The translations under genes were made by a program, and so were the position numbers. This document shows, piece by piece, positions 18,115 through 27,018 of a DNA stretch of 64,000 bases. The notes beneath the pieces were generated by a model. It saw nothing but the letters and a program-made list of their open reading frames with translations. It made no database searches and was not told where the DNA came from. This stretch comes from Hyphomicrobiales bacterium (GTDB lineage Bacteria; Pseudomonadota; Alphaproteobacteria; Rhizobiales; Beijerinckiaceae), in contig CAKNFP010000001.1 in the NCBI GenBank assembly GCA_930633525.1, positions 3,719,501 through 3,783,500 of the forward strand, in the 5' to 3' direction. The stretch's first letter is position 1, and each line of letters starts with the position of its first letter.

Positions 18115-19146
18115 TCAGGCCAGCAGGTCGCGCACCATAGGCACAACCTTGCTGCCATAGAGCTCGATGCTCCGCATCATCTTATCGTGCGGCAGGGGAC
18201 CGGCGCTGTATTTCATGTCGAAGCGGGTGATATCGAGCGTCTTGGCGGTTGCCGCGATCTTCCGCGCGACGGTCTCCGGCGAGCCCACATAGAGCGACCC
18301 GTGCGCCGCCTCCTGCTTGAACTCCTCCTTGCCCATGGGCGGCCAGCCGCGCTCTGCGCCGATCTGATCGCGCATGCGCTTGTAGTCCGGAAACAGCTCC
18401 TCCTGCGCCTGGCTATCCGTATCCGCGACATAGCCGGGCGAATGCACGCCGATGGGCGGGAGCGGCTGCTGCAATTGCTGGCAGGCCCGCCCATAGAGAT
18501 CGACATAGGACCGGAACCGCGCGGGATCCCCGCCAATGATGGCGAGCATCAACGGCAGGCCGTAGCGGGCCGCGCGAACGACTGATTCGGGACTGCCGCC
18601 CACACCGATCCAGGTTTTAAGCGCGCCGTGTTCGACCTGCGGATAGACCCGCTGATCCTTCAGCGGGGGACGCGTCGTTCCCTGCCACGTTACCGCATCC
18701 TGCTTCAGGAGAGCCGCGAAGAGATCGAGCTTCTCCTCGAACAGCCGCTCATAGTCGCGAAGTTCATAGCCGAACAGCGGAAAGGACTCCGTGAAGGAGC
18801 CACGGCCGAGGATCACCTCCGCGCGCCCCTTCGAGAGCGCGTCGACTGTCGCGAAGCGCTGGAATACGCGGATCGGATCATCCGAACTCAGGACCGTGAC
18901 CGCGGACCCCAGCCGGATCTGATTCGTGCGCGCGGCAATGGCCGCAAGCACCACCTCCGGCGCAGAGACCGCGAAATCGGCGCGATGATGCTCACCAACA
19001 CCGATGAAATCGATGCCGAGCTGGTCAGCGAGCACGGCCTCGTCGACGAGATTGCGGATGACCTCAGCCTGCGGCAGCAGTGAGCCGTCCGCCCGGCGCG
19101 TCACGTCGCCAAAAGTATCAAGTCCGAGTTCCAGATGCTTTGCCAT
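18115..19146 (-). CDS. LLM-class flavin-dependent oxidoreductase
   Basis: A 343-residue luciferase-like monooxygenase TIM barrel: LGIDFIGVGEHHRADFAVSA near residues 44-62, TNQIRLGSAVTVLSSDDPIRVFQRFATVD, and EVILGRGSFTESFPLFG. Such enzymes use FMNH2 or F420 to oxidise a wide range of organics; the substrate is not readable here. The start follows from the conserved MAKHLELGLDTFGD opening. It lies 144 bases downstream of the GH88 gene on the same strand, so it could be the end of that operon. Confidence 0.85.
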   Translation of the reverse strand: MAKHLELGLDTFGDVTRRADGSLLPQAEVIRNLVDEAVLADQLGIDFIGVGEHHRADFAVSAPEVVLAAIAARTNQIRLGSAVTVLSSDDPIRVFQRFATVDALSKGRAEVILGRGSFTESFPLFGYELRDYERLFEEKLDLFAALLKQDAVTWQGTTRPPLKDQRVYPQVEHGALKTWIGVGGSPESVVRAARYGLPLMLAIIGGDPARFRSYVDLYGRACQQLQQPLPPIGVHSPGYVADTDSQAQEELFPDYKRMRDQIGAERGWPPMGKEEFKQEAAHGSLYVGSPETVARKIAATAKTLDITRFDMKYSAGPLPHDKMMRSIELYGSKVVPMVRDLLA

Positions 19147-19289
19147 GTCGTGCCTGCCGATCGTTCCGCTTCACCGGATCCTATCGTTGGGCGGAAAGAC
19201 CATCCGGCTCCCTGCCCGTTGAGCAAAGGAAGTAATGTCGATCGGCTTGAAGTAAAGCCCCGGGACGCACCGGGACTTTGCACTCATGC

Positions 19290-20378
19290 TCAAGTGAGTT
19301 TGCGCCCACGCAATGCAACGAGCGACTTCAGATAATAATAGTCGCCATACATCGTGGCCTCGTCGATGCCGAGGCCGTGGGGCAGATCGGCTGTGGAATG
19401 CAGCAGGAGCCCACCTTTGTCGCCACCGTTGCCGCATGTCGTGGCGAGAGCCTTCAGAAGGCGCGTCGCGGTCGCGAGATGCTCCGCCTTGCCCGTGATG
19501 TCATGGAGCTTCTGGAAGCCGTAGCTGGCGATGGCGCCCGCCGAGGCGTCCTTCGGCTCGTTGGCGCCCGGCGCCGCGAAGTCCCACGGCGGCACACCAT
19601 CCACCGGGAGTTGGCCGAGGAAATAGTCCGCGACGCGTTCGCTCGCCGCCCGATAATCGTCATTACCGGTGGCCTGCGCGAGCATGGCAAGTCCGGTGAT
19701 CGCCCAGGACTGGCCGCGGGACCATGCGCTTTCCGGCCCGAGCCCCTGATAGGTGTCGCCTCCCAGCGGCTCGCCGCTTGCCGGGTCGAACTTGAAGACG
19801 TGGTAGACTGAACCATCCGGCCGGAAATGCTGGCCGAGCGTCGTCGCCGTGTGCCGGGTCACCACCTCCATCAGGCGCTCATCCGCGCCCTGCTTCACGG
19901 CCCAGACGAGAAGCGGCAGATTCATCAGCGTGTCGACCAGAACGGAGCCGCTCCAGTCCGTGCCTCCGAAAAAGCCCCACCCCGGTATGTAGCCGGCCTC
20001 CGGATTGAACTGGTCGCCCAGGGAGACGGCGGCCGTGATCGCCGCCTGGCGATAGGTCTCGTTGCCGGTCAGTGTCCAGCCCTTCCGCGCGCTCGGCACG
20101 AACATGAAGCCGAGATCGTGATTGTGCTTGTCATGCGCGCGCGGCAGCAGCCGGTCCGTGTAATGGACAGCGCGCTCCAGGCTCTCGGCGTCCTTGTCCT
20201 CCTCATGGGTCAACCACAACAGTCCCGCCCAAAAGCCACCAGTCCAGACGCCGTCCGGCGTGCACTGCCACTGCTTCTTCTCGGTGATATGCGGAAAGTC
20301 CTTTACTTCCCGCGCGATAGCCCGTGTGCGGGCCGTCGCCCTGGCAATGGCCTCGTCGATCCAGGCGTTCGTGCTCAT
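19290..20378 (-). CDS. Glycoside hydrolase family 88 protein (unsaturated glucuronyl hydrolase-like)
   Basis: A 362-residue alpha6/alpha6-barrel protein. The two catalytic Asp positions known for GH88 are visible in HNHDLGFMF and in VLVDTLMNLPLLVW; SAWSRGQSWAITGL is the matching Trp/Arg motif. GH88 enzymes hydrate the vinyl ether of unsaturated uronic acids left by polysaccharide lyases. There is no signal peptide, so it acts on imported oligosaccharides in the cytoplasm. The start at 20378 has GGAG 6 bases upstream. Its place after an amino acid-type importer and CoA enzymes is unusual. Confidence 0.88.
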   Translation of the reverse strand: MSTNAWIDEAIARATARTRAIAREVKDFPHITEKKQWQCTPDGVWTGGFWAGLLWLTHEEDKDAESLERAVHYTDRLLPRAHDKHNHDLGFMFVPSARKGWTLTGNETYRQAAITAAVSLGDQFNPEAGYIPGWGFFGGTDWSGSVLVDTLMNLPLLVWAVKQGADERLMEVVTRHTATTLGQHFRPDGSVYHVFKFDPASGEPLGGDTYQGLGPESAWSRGQSWAITGLAMLAQATGNDDYRAASERVADYFLGQLPVDGVPPWDFAAPGANEPKDASAGAIASYGFQKLHDITGKAEHLATATRLLKALATTCGNGGDKGGLLLHSTADLPHGLGIDEATMYGDYYYLKSLVALRGRKLT

Positions 20379-20507
20379 GCGGTTCTCCAGAATAGTCCAT
20401 AAGTCGGGGGATGCCGGGCCGGGGGCCCGCGCCGCGCGCAAAGCCGCGCCCTCACCGGCCCCGTCCGGACCGGCTGGAAAGGCTGTCGTGTGCTTCTGCA
20501 GATCGCC

Positions 20508-21335
20508 CTAGCGACCCTTGAAAACCGGCTCCCGCTTTTCCGCGAAGGCGCGCAGGCCTTCCTGCCGGTCTTCCCTATCGAAAGCCTCGACGGTCAGCCG
20601 ATGCTCGAACCGCAACCCTTCCTCGAGGCTCAATTCGTCGGCCGCCTTGACGGCGCGCTTCGCAAAAGGCGTGATCGCCACGGACTTCGACGCAATCAGG
20701 CTGGCGATCTCCAGAGCGCGCGGCAACAATCTGTCAGGCGCCACCACCTCACTGATGAGCCCCTTGCGCTCGGCGAGCGCCGCATCCACCATCTCGCCGG
20801 TCAGCACCATCTGCATGGCGAACGACCGGCCGACGAGGCGCGGCAGCCGCTGGGTGCCGCCATCGCCGGGGAACGAGCCGATCTTGATCTCCGGCGTACC
20901 GAATTTCGCCTTCTCGCCGGCAATGATGATGTCGCAGAGCAGCGCCAGCTCCAGCCCGCCCCCAAGCGCATAACCATTCACTGCCGCGATGATGGGCTTG
21001 GCGAAACTCTCGATGCGGTGCCAGTTGGCGAGGCGATCCGGATCAGCATAGGAAGCAGGCCCTCGCGCGAGCATGTCGGAGATGTCGGCACCGGCGGCGA
21101 AGGCGCGCCCTGCCCCCGTCAGGATCACGCAACCGATGCCGCTATCCGCCTCTGCCAGCGTGAGCTGCTCCACAAGCTCGAGAAGCAACTCCTTCGACAG
21201 CGCATTCAGCTTCTCCGGCCGATTCAACATCAGAAGGAGCACGCCGGGCGCGGGCCTGGAAGCAAGCACCAACCGTCCGGTCCCATCCTCGGTGGAAGCG
21301 GCATGTCCCGAAGGATCGCGTGGGGTTCCTGTCAT
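20508..21335 (-). CDS. Enoyl-CoA hydratase/isomerase family protein
   Basis: A 275-residue crotonase-fold protein. The oxyanion-hole stretch GRAFAAGADISDM and both catalytic Glu positions (ALGGGLELALLCD and FGTPEIKIG) are intact, so a true hydratase is plausible. It would add water to a 2-enoyl-CoA. Its ATG overlaps the stop of the ABC ATPase gene by 4 bases, so it belongs to the same transcript. With the CaiB-type gene at the other end of the operon it suggests that the imported compound is degraded as a CoA thioester. Confidence 0.9.
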   Translation of the reverse strand: MTGTPRDPSGHAASTEDGTGRLVLASRPAPGVLLLMLNRPEKLNALSKELLLELVEQLTLAEADSGIGCVILTGAGRAFAAGADISDMLARGPASYADPDRLANWHRIESFAKPIIAAVNGYALGGGLELALLCDIIIAGEKAKFGTPEIKIGSFPGDGGTQRLPRLVGRSFAMQMVLTGEMVDAALAERKGLISEVVAPDRLLPRALEIASLIASKSVAITPFAKRAVKAADELSLEEGLRFEHRLTVEAFDREDRQEGLRAFAEKREPVFKGR

Positions 21336-22063
21336 TTCAGATTCTGCCCAATGAACTGCTGAAACTCCGCAGTTTTCGGATGGCTGAACATATCCGCGGG
21401 CGCGCCTGCCTCGTGGATCAAACCATTGAGCATGAAAACCGCCGTGGAGGCGACGCGCTGGGCAAAGCCCATCTCGTGGGTGACGAGGAGCATCGTCATG
21501 CCGTCGGCAGCCAGTGCCTCCATGACATTGAGGACCTCGCCCGTGAGTTCGGGATCGAGCGCCGAGGTCACCTCGTCGAACAACATCACCTTGGGATGCA
21601 TCGCAAGCGAGCGCGCGATGGCGACGCGCTGCTGCTGGCCGCCGGACAACTGGTCGGGGTGCGCGTCCACTTTCTCGGCGAGCCCGACCTTGCGCAGCAT
21701 CTCCTCAGCGAGCCTGCGTGCCTCGCGCCTGTCCAACCCCTTCACGAGGCGTGGCGCCAACATCACATTCTCGGCCACCGACAGATGCGGAAACAGATTG
21801 AAACTTTGGAACACGATGCCAACATCCTTGCGCAGTTCGCGCAGGGACTTCGGATCATATTTCATGGCGTGACCGGCGACCTCGATACGGCCGCTGTCGA
21901 CCACTTCGAGCCCGTTAAGGCACCGCAGAAGCGTCGACTTGCCGGAGCCGCTGCGCCCGAGCAACGCCACCACCTGGCCGCGCTCGACCGACAGGGAAAC
22001 GCCCTTGAGAACCTCCAGTTGACCGAAGCTCTTCCGGAGGTTGTCAACCACCACGATAGGCAT
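21332..22063 (-). CDS. Polar amino acid-type ABC transporter, ATP-binding protein
   Basis: A 243-residue ATPase: Walker A GRSGSGKS (about 35-42), signature LSGGQQQRVAIARSLA, Walker B VMLFDEVTSALDPEL, and the H-loop LLVTHEMGFA. This matches the HisP/GlnQ family. It is coupled to a permease (20-base overlap upstream) and to the enoyl-CoA hydratase (4-base overlap downstream). A GGAG-rich ribosome site precedes the start. Confidence 0.93.
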   Translation of the reverse strand: MPIVVVDNLRKSFGQLEVLKGVSLSVERGQVVALLGRSGSGKSTLLRCLNGLEVVDSGRIEVAGHAMKYDPKSLRELRKDVGIVFQSFNLFPHLSVAENVMLAPRLVKGLDRREARRLAEEMLRKVGLAEKVDAHPDQLSGGQQQRVAIARSLAMHPKVMLFDEVTSALDPELTGEVLNVMEALAADGMTMLLVTHEMGFAQRVASTAVFMLNGLIHEAGAPADMFSHPKTAEFQQFIGQNLK

Positions 22064-22700
22064 TGAACCTCATCTCCAAGTTACGACTGGCCCAGGACAG
22101 CGGAAAGCAGATCGCGAAATAGATCAGCGCCACCGTGATGAAGACCGGGAATGGCTGGAACGTCGCGTTATTCACCAGCTGACCAGCCCGCGCGAGTTCG
22201 ACGACGCTCACGATCGAGACGATCGACGTATTCTTCACGAGCTGGACAAGAAAGCCGACCGTTGGCGGCAGAGCAATACGCACTGCCTGGGGCAGGATAA
22301 CTGAATGATATTGCTGCGCGCGGGTCAGCGCGAGCGAGGCCGAGGCCTCCCACTGCTGGACGGGCACGGACTGGATGGCGCCGCGCCAGATATCCCCGAG
22401 ATAGCCGCTCGCATAAATCGCCAGCGAGATCGAGGCAGCAATCAGCGGCGGCAGATCGAAACCGGATTTCGCCAGCCCGTAATACGACAGGAACAACACG
22501 ATCAGGACCGGAATGCCCTGCACGACGGCAATGTAACCTGTCGCCAAAGCGCGGACGATTTTGTTCTGCGCGGCCTTCGCCAAGGCCACAAAAAGCCCGA
22601 GCACGCCTCCGAAGATTGCACCAAACAGCGTGAGGAGAAGTGTCCAGCGCGCGGACTCTAATAGGAACAGGGCTTCATCCGGCCCGAAACTGCGGATCAT
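22044..22700 (-). CDS. Polar amino acid-type ABC transporter permease
   Basis: A 218-residue inner-membrane protein with about five helices and the HisMQ-type EAA loop (SLALTRAQQYHSVILPQAVR). It pairs with the next permease gene; the start overlaps that gene's stop by 4 bases. It would form the membrane channel as a heterodimer with that protein. Confidence 0.91.
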   Translation of the reverse strand: MIRSFGPDEALFLLESARWTLLLTLFGAIFGGVLGLFVALAKAAQNKIVRALATGYIAVVQGIPVLIVLFLSYYGLAKSGFDLPPLIAASISLAIYASGYLGDIWRGAIQSVPVQQWEASASLALTRAQQYHSVILPQAVRIALPPTVGFLVQLVKNTSIVSIVSVVELARAGQLVNNATFQPFPVFITVALIYFAICFPLSWASRNLEMRFNAYRGG

Positions 22701-23401
22701 GGCAGAACCTCCGGCACACGAATGGTCGCAGATTTGGCGACGCGCTTGCGACCAAACAGTTGGATACCCAAGGCCGCGAGCCCCGTTTTCAGGATGAGCG
22801 CCAGGCCAAGATAGAGAAGGCCGGCAATGATATAGACCTCGAAGCTCTGGAACGTCTCGGACTGAATGGTGTAGGCGGCGCCGCTCAGTTCCTCGACGGA
22901 GATGAAGGAGCAGACGCTCGACGTCAGCATGATCAGGATGAACTGACTGACCAGCGAGGGCCAGACCTTCGCGACCGCGGGCACAAGGACGACGTGCCGG
23001 AAGATCTGGACACGTGTCAGGGCGAGTGACTGACCGGCCTCGAGCTGTGAGCGGTGGATGGATTCAATACCGGCACGGAATATCTCGGTAGAATAGGCCC
23101 CGAGATTGATGGTCATCGCCAGTATACTGGCCTGTATGGCGGAAATGGTGATGCCGACCGACGGCAAGCCAAAGAATATAATGTAGAGCTGGACGAGAAA
23201 CGGTGTGTTCCTGATCGCCTCCACATAGACACGCACGATCCATTGCACCGGCTTTGGCCCCATACTCCGGAGCGCAGCGGCTATGAGACCCACAAACGAA
23301 CCAAGAGTGATGGCGCCGACCGACAGCTGGACTGTCAGCCATAGCCCCTCCAGGAAAGCAGGATACTTCGCCAGTATCGGCCCGAACTGCAATCCCAACA
23401 T
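22697..23401 (-). CDS. Polar amino acid-type ABC transporter permease
   Basis: A 234-residue inner-membrane protein with helices around ILTVQLSVGAITLGSFVGLI-like and TINLGAYSTEIFRAGIESI segments and the EAA loop SLALTRVQIFRHVVLVPAV. The ATG at 23401 has AGGGAG 9 bases upstream; ATGs at 23410 and 23425 are too close to or overlap that site. It is the first membrane subunit after the binding protein gene, from which it is separated by about 320 bases holding a stem-loop. Confidence 0.9.
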   Translation of the reverse strand: MLGLQFGPILAKYPAFLEGLWLTVQLSVGAITLGSFVGLIAAALRSMGPKPVQWIVRVYVEAIRNTPFLVQLYIIFFGLPSVGITISAIQASILAMTINLGAYSTEIFRAGIESIHRSQLEAGQSLALTRVQIFRHVVLVPAVAKVWPSLVSQFILIMLTSSVCSFISVEELSGAAYTIQSETFQSFEVYIIAGLLYLGLALILKTGLAALGIQLFGRKRVAKSATIRVPEVLP

Positions 23402-23721
23402 GGAACTCATCTCCCTGCGACGCACGGGATCGTGGTCATTGCAACGTCAACGCGCCACTCAGGACTGCGCGTCGCGCGAAAGGCTGGATGCCGGGACGCA
23501 GATCCGCCGGCCATTCGCGCCGGCTGACTGCCGGCCAGCCGGGAATACCTGGAATGGACTGCCGGGGCCGTTCAGCGATACAGAACCCGGCAGATCAACC
23601 TGTGATGACAGGCAGGGAGCGTTTCCGCGCTTCTTCACATTGCGAAAACGCTCACGGCCTTGAGCTTACGCAGTCCAGAGCGGCGCTTTTCCTGGAACGA
23701 CGCCACGACAAAGCCTGGCGC
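23402..23721. other. Spacer between binding-protein and permease genes
   Basis: No gene is seen in this 320-base interval inside an otherwise tightly packed operon. It contains the stem-loop listed at 23617-23653 and several GC-rich inverted pieces (for example CCGGC repeats around 23505-23545). Confidence 0.6.
23617..23653 (-). promoter_or_regulatory. Post-binding-protein stem-loop
   Basis: Arms GAGCGTTTCCGC (23617-23628) and GCGAAAACGCTC (23642-23653) pair at 11 of 12 positions, with a 13-base loop. It lies 69-105 bases after the binding-protein stop codon. There is no U-tract, so it fits a 3'-stabilising or partially attenuating structure that keeps binding protein more abundant than the membrane subunits. 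Confidence 0.5.
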
Positions 23722-24516
23722 TTAGAAGGACGGCATGTCCTTGGGCAGAGGCTGGCCGGTCCACTTCCTGGCGATATCGTCGAGCTCGCCGTTCTGCTTG
23801 ATATAGGACAATGTCGTGTTCAGCCACTGCCGCAGCTCGAAAGCATCCTTGCGCACGGCGATCGACATGAACTGGTTGAAATACTTGAATTTGGTCTCGA
23901 ACGGAATGTCAGGGCGCGCCTTCTTGAGCTCCAGGAATACGGTCTCGGGGATCGCGATCGCCTCGACCTGACGCGAAATGAGCGACTGCATGGTCGTGGA
24001 ATCGTCGTCGAAGCGCGTGATGGCCGCTTCCTTCGGGGCGTTGCGCGTCAGCGCCACTTCCTGGGGAGTGCCGCGCGACACGCCGACCTTCTTGCCCGCG
24101 AGATCCGCCATCTCCTTGATCGGGCTGTCCTTCGGCGCCAGAATGACAAGCTCGAAGGTGCTGTAGGGCATGGTGAACATCACCGCGCGCGCCCGCTCCG
24201 GTGTCGGGCTCAGGGTCGCGACCACGAAATCAGCCTTCCCCGATTCCAGCGCCGGGATGCGCGCTGCGGTGGTATAGGGGATGATCTCCGCCTCGACGCC
24301 GAGGTATTTGGCCAGCAGATTGGCAGTATCGACGTCATAGCCAACCGTCTTTCCCTGCGGGTCGACGATGCTGAAGGGGGGAGCGCCGCTGTTGACGCCG
24401 ATACGCACCTTGCCGCGCGAGACGATGTCATTCACCGACTGCGCCTCGGCCGGAGCCGCGAAGGCCGCGACAAGGCTTATGAAACCGATGCCTATTGCTG
24501 ATACAAATTTCTTCAT
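23722..24516 (-). CDS. Polar amino acid-type ABC transporter substrate-binding protein
   Basis: A 264-residue periplasmic protein: signal peptide (about 1-26, ending AEA-QS), then KVRIGVNSGAPPFSIVD and GYDVDTANLLAKYLGV, the typical start of family-3 solute-binding proteins. VGVSRGTPQEVAL and the two lobes are complete. Ligand is not predictable; the CoA and GH88 neighbours make a carboxylated or acylated compound possible. The gene lies 99 bases after the CaiB-type gene. Confidence 0.92.
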   Translation of the reverse strand: MKKFVSAIGIGFISLVAAFAAPAEAQSVNDIVSRGKVRIGVNSGAPPFSIVDPQGKTVGYDVDTANLLAKYLGVEAEIIPYTTAARIPALESGKADFVVATLSPTPERARAVMFTMPYSTFELVILAPKDSPIKEMADLAGKKVGVSRGTPQEVALTRNAPKEAAITRFDDDSTTMQSLISRQVEAIAIPETVFLELKKARPDIPFETKFKYFNQFMSIAVRKDAFELRQWLNTTLSYIKQNGELDDIARKWTGQPLPKDMPSF

Positions 24517-24615
24517 TGTGCTGTTTCCTCACATGATACCGACTTGGTCTTGTTCAAAGTCACGGCCGGCCGCGCACGAAGCCGGTCGGACGAAAGCTTG
24601 AGCAGGCAACCACCG

Positions 24616-25818
24616 TTACTCTGCGTCCGCCTCCCGAGAGGCCAGCACTGCATTCGTCGTCAGCAATTGCTCGATCGCCTGCGGCCCATAGCCAAGCTCG
24701 CCCAGAATTTCACGGGTATGCTCGCCGATCTCCAGCGCAAGAACCCGCACGTCAGGTACCTGTCCATCATAGCGGTTGGGATGGTTGACCAGGTGGATCG
24801 TGCGCCCACGCACTGTGATCTTGCGGAACACCTCCGCGTGGATGAGCTGTGGATCTTCGAGGAGCTCATCGTAATACTTGACAGGCGCCCACCAGATACC
24901 ACGCTCGTCCAGCTTCGCGGCGATCTCATCCAGTGTGAAACTGGCGGTCGCTGCACGCAGGCGTCGTGCATATTCGTCACGCTCGGCATAGCGGTCGAGC
25001 GTCGCGGCCTCGCGCACCGCCTGGCTGTCGAGCGCCTCAGCGAGGTCTTCCGTCTTGCACAGGGAAATGACCACATGCCCGTCGCGGACGGGATAGACCC
25101 CGTAGGGCGCTTCATGAAACCATGTCGCGAGATTGGTCTCACGCTTGAACACATCCCGATTGAAGCCACCAGCGAAGAAATTCACCAGCGCCTCGCCCTG
25201 CAGGTCGATGCCGGCATTGAGCAGGCTGCCTTCGACGCGCATGCCCTTGCCTTCCCGCAGCCGGCGCACGAGCGCGCCGAGAATGCCCATGGCGAGCAGG
25301 GCGCCCCCATGCTGGTCGACAACGGCGAAGCCGACGGGCGACGGAGCATGGGCCGGGTTGCCGGTTGCCCCTATGATCCCCGAGCGGGCCTGAACGAGAA
25401 TGTCCTGCCCCGGCTTCTGGGCCATCGGCCCGGTCGATCCAAACCCGCTGGCGGAAGCAAAAATCAGGTTGGGGTTGATATCGGCGAGTGTCGCGCTGCC
25501 GAAGCCAAGCTTTTCGAAGACACCCGGCCGGAAGTTTTCCATCACGACATCAGCGGATGCAATCAGTCGCCGCGCCACTTCCTTGCCCTCTTCGCTCTTC
25601 AGGTCGATGGCGATGGAGCGCTTGTTGCGGTTGGCGCAAAGAAAGAAGCCACTGACGCCCTCCACATAAACATTGGCGCCGGACCAGTGCCGCTCGTGCG
25701 CACCGCCGAGTGGCTCCACTTTGATCACGTCCGCGCCCATGTCGGCCAGATATTGCGCAGCCGCCGGCCCTTGCAGGAAGTGGCAAAAACTGACGACCTT
25801 GATGCCGCTGAGAAGCAT
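24616..25818 (-). CDS. CaiB/BaiF family CoA-transferase
   Basis: A 400-residue family III CoA-transferase: LADMGADVIKVEP near residues 24-36, CANRNKRSIAIDLKSEEG, and the position of the catalytic Asp in VGFAVVDQHGGALLAMG. These enzymes move CoA between carboxylic acids through an aspartyl-CoA intermediate. It is the first gene of a leftward operon with an ABC importer and an enoyl-CoA hydratase, suggesting activation of an imported acid. A purine-rich GGGAGGGAGA sits directly before the ATG. Confidence 0.92.
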   Translation of the reverse strand: MLLSGIKVVSFCHFLQGPAAAQYLADMGADVIKVEPLGGAHERHWSGANVYVEGVSGFFLCANRNKRSIAIDLKSEEGKEVARRLIASADVVMENFRPGVFEKLGFGSATLADINPNLIFASASGFGSTGPMAQKPGQDILVQARSGIIGATGNPAHAPSPVGFAVVDQHGGALLAMGILGALVRRLREGKGMRVEGSLLNAGIDLQGEALVNFFAGGFNRDVFKRETNLATWFHEAPYGVYPVRDGHVVISLCKTEDLAEALDSQAVREAATLDRYAERDEYARRLRAATASFTLDEIAAKLDERGIWWAPVKYYDELLEDPQLIHAEVFRKITVRGRTIHLVNHPNRYDGQVPDVRVLALEIGEHTREILGELGYGPQAIEQLLTTNAVLASREADAE

Positions 25819-25849
25819 TCTCCCTCCCCAACTCGCACAGCGAGAAATG

Positions 25850-25863
25850 AGAAATCGATTTCT
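25850..25863. promoter_or_regulatory. LacI-type operator
   Basis: Perfect 14-base palindrome AGAAATCGATTTCT with the central CG typical of LacI-family sites. It lies in the intergenic space between the CaiB-type gene and the divergent LacI-family gene, 32 bases upstream of the former. A second inverted repeat, AGAAAAT-N9-ATTTTCT (25949-25971), lies just before the regulator's ribosome-binding site. Confidence 0.65.
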
Positions 25864-25989
25864 TGATAAGCGTCGTTATCGCGGATCTTCGTGGGGCATG
25901 TCAAGCGCTCTGTCCTTTTACAGCTTGCAAACTGGCGAGAAATGGCTGAGAAAATTAGAGAATGATTTTCTAGTAGGAGAAATCTGAGG

Positions 25990-27018
25990 ATGAGCAACCG
26001 GACTGGCGGGCCAAAACTGATCGATGTAGCCCGGTTGGCCGACTGCTCACCGGCGACGGTCTCACGCGTCCTGAATGACAACCCGACGGTCGCGGATGAG
26101 ATCAGGCTCAGAGTGCTCCAGGCAGCCGCAACGCTTGGCTATGTCCCCAACGGCTCCGCCCGCGCTTTGCGCTCGACGCAGACACGCCTGATCGGCGCGG
26201 TCATCCCCACGCTGGACCACGCGATCTACGCATCCATGGTGGACAGCCTGCAGGCGCGGCTCGCGGAAAGACATGTCTCGCTGATCCTGAGCACCTCGAT
26301 GTATGATCGGGATCTCGAGTTTGAACAGGTACGGCTCCTCATCGAGCGCGGGGCCGAGGCGCTGATTCTGGTCGGCGCCGCGCACAAGCCGGAGACGATT
26401 GACCTGCTCGAGCAACGGCAGCTGCCCTATGTCTTCACTTATACATTCGACACGATGCGGTCTGGCGTAGCGATAGGTTTCGATAACGAGAAGGCGGGGC
26501 GTACGGCCGCGCGTTTTCTTCTCGATCTCGGCCATAAACGTCTGGCGATGATTGCCGGCATCACCCAGGACAATGATCGCGCCAAAGGGCGCGCCGTGGG
26601 ATTTCTCGACGAACTGGAAAAATGCGGGTTCGACACGGACCGTGTCCCCGTGCTGGAAGGCGCTTACAGCATCCATGCCGGCTATGCGGCCATGAAGCAG
26701 CTCCTGGAACGGAACGAGGCGCCTACAGCCGTGTTCTGCGGCAGTGATATACTGGCGGCCGGCGCGATCAAATGCTGTAACGAGAGTGGCATAGAGGTTC
26801 CACGCGCGGTTTCCATACTCGGCTTCGACAACCTGGAAATTGCCGAGCTCACCTCGCCTGAACTGACAACCCTCGAAGTGCCGGCTCGCGAAATGGGACG
26901 GCTGGCGGGCGACTATGTGACAGCATCCCTCGCGCAACGCCGCCATCTCCAACTGCGGGAATTGTCCATTCGTCTTGTCGTGCGCGGCAGCACTGCGGTC
27001 GCGCCCGCCGTGGCCTGA
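25990..27018 (+). CDS. LacI family transcriptional regulator
   Basis: A 342-residue protein: N-terminal helix-turn-helix and hinge (IDVARLADCSPATVSRVLN, about residues 12-30), then a periplasmic-binding-like effector domain (RLIGAVIPTLDHAIYASMVD; VSILGFDNLEIAEL). It probably represses the divergent CaiB-ABC-hydratase-GH88 operon; a palindromic operator with a central CG lies between them. LacI proteins usually sense sugars, which fits the GH88 gene better than the amino acid-type importer. Confidence 0.92.
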   Translation: MSNRTGGPKLIDVARLADCSPATVSRVLNDNPTVADEIRLRVLQAAATLGYVPNGSARALRSTQTRLIGAVIPTLDHAIYASMVDSLQARLAERHVSLILSTSMYDRDLEFEQVRLLIERGAEALILVGAAHKPETIDLLEQRQLPYVFTYTFDTMRSGVAIGFDNEKAGRTAARFLLDLGHKRLAMIAGITQDNDRAKGRAVGFLDELEKCGFDTDRVPVLEGAYSIHAGYAAMKQLLERNEAPTAVFCGSDILAAGAIKCCNESGIEVPRAVSILGFDNLEIAELTSPELTTLEVPAREMGRLAGDYVTASLAQRRHLQLRELSIRLVVRGSTAVAPAVA

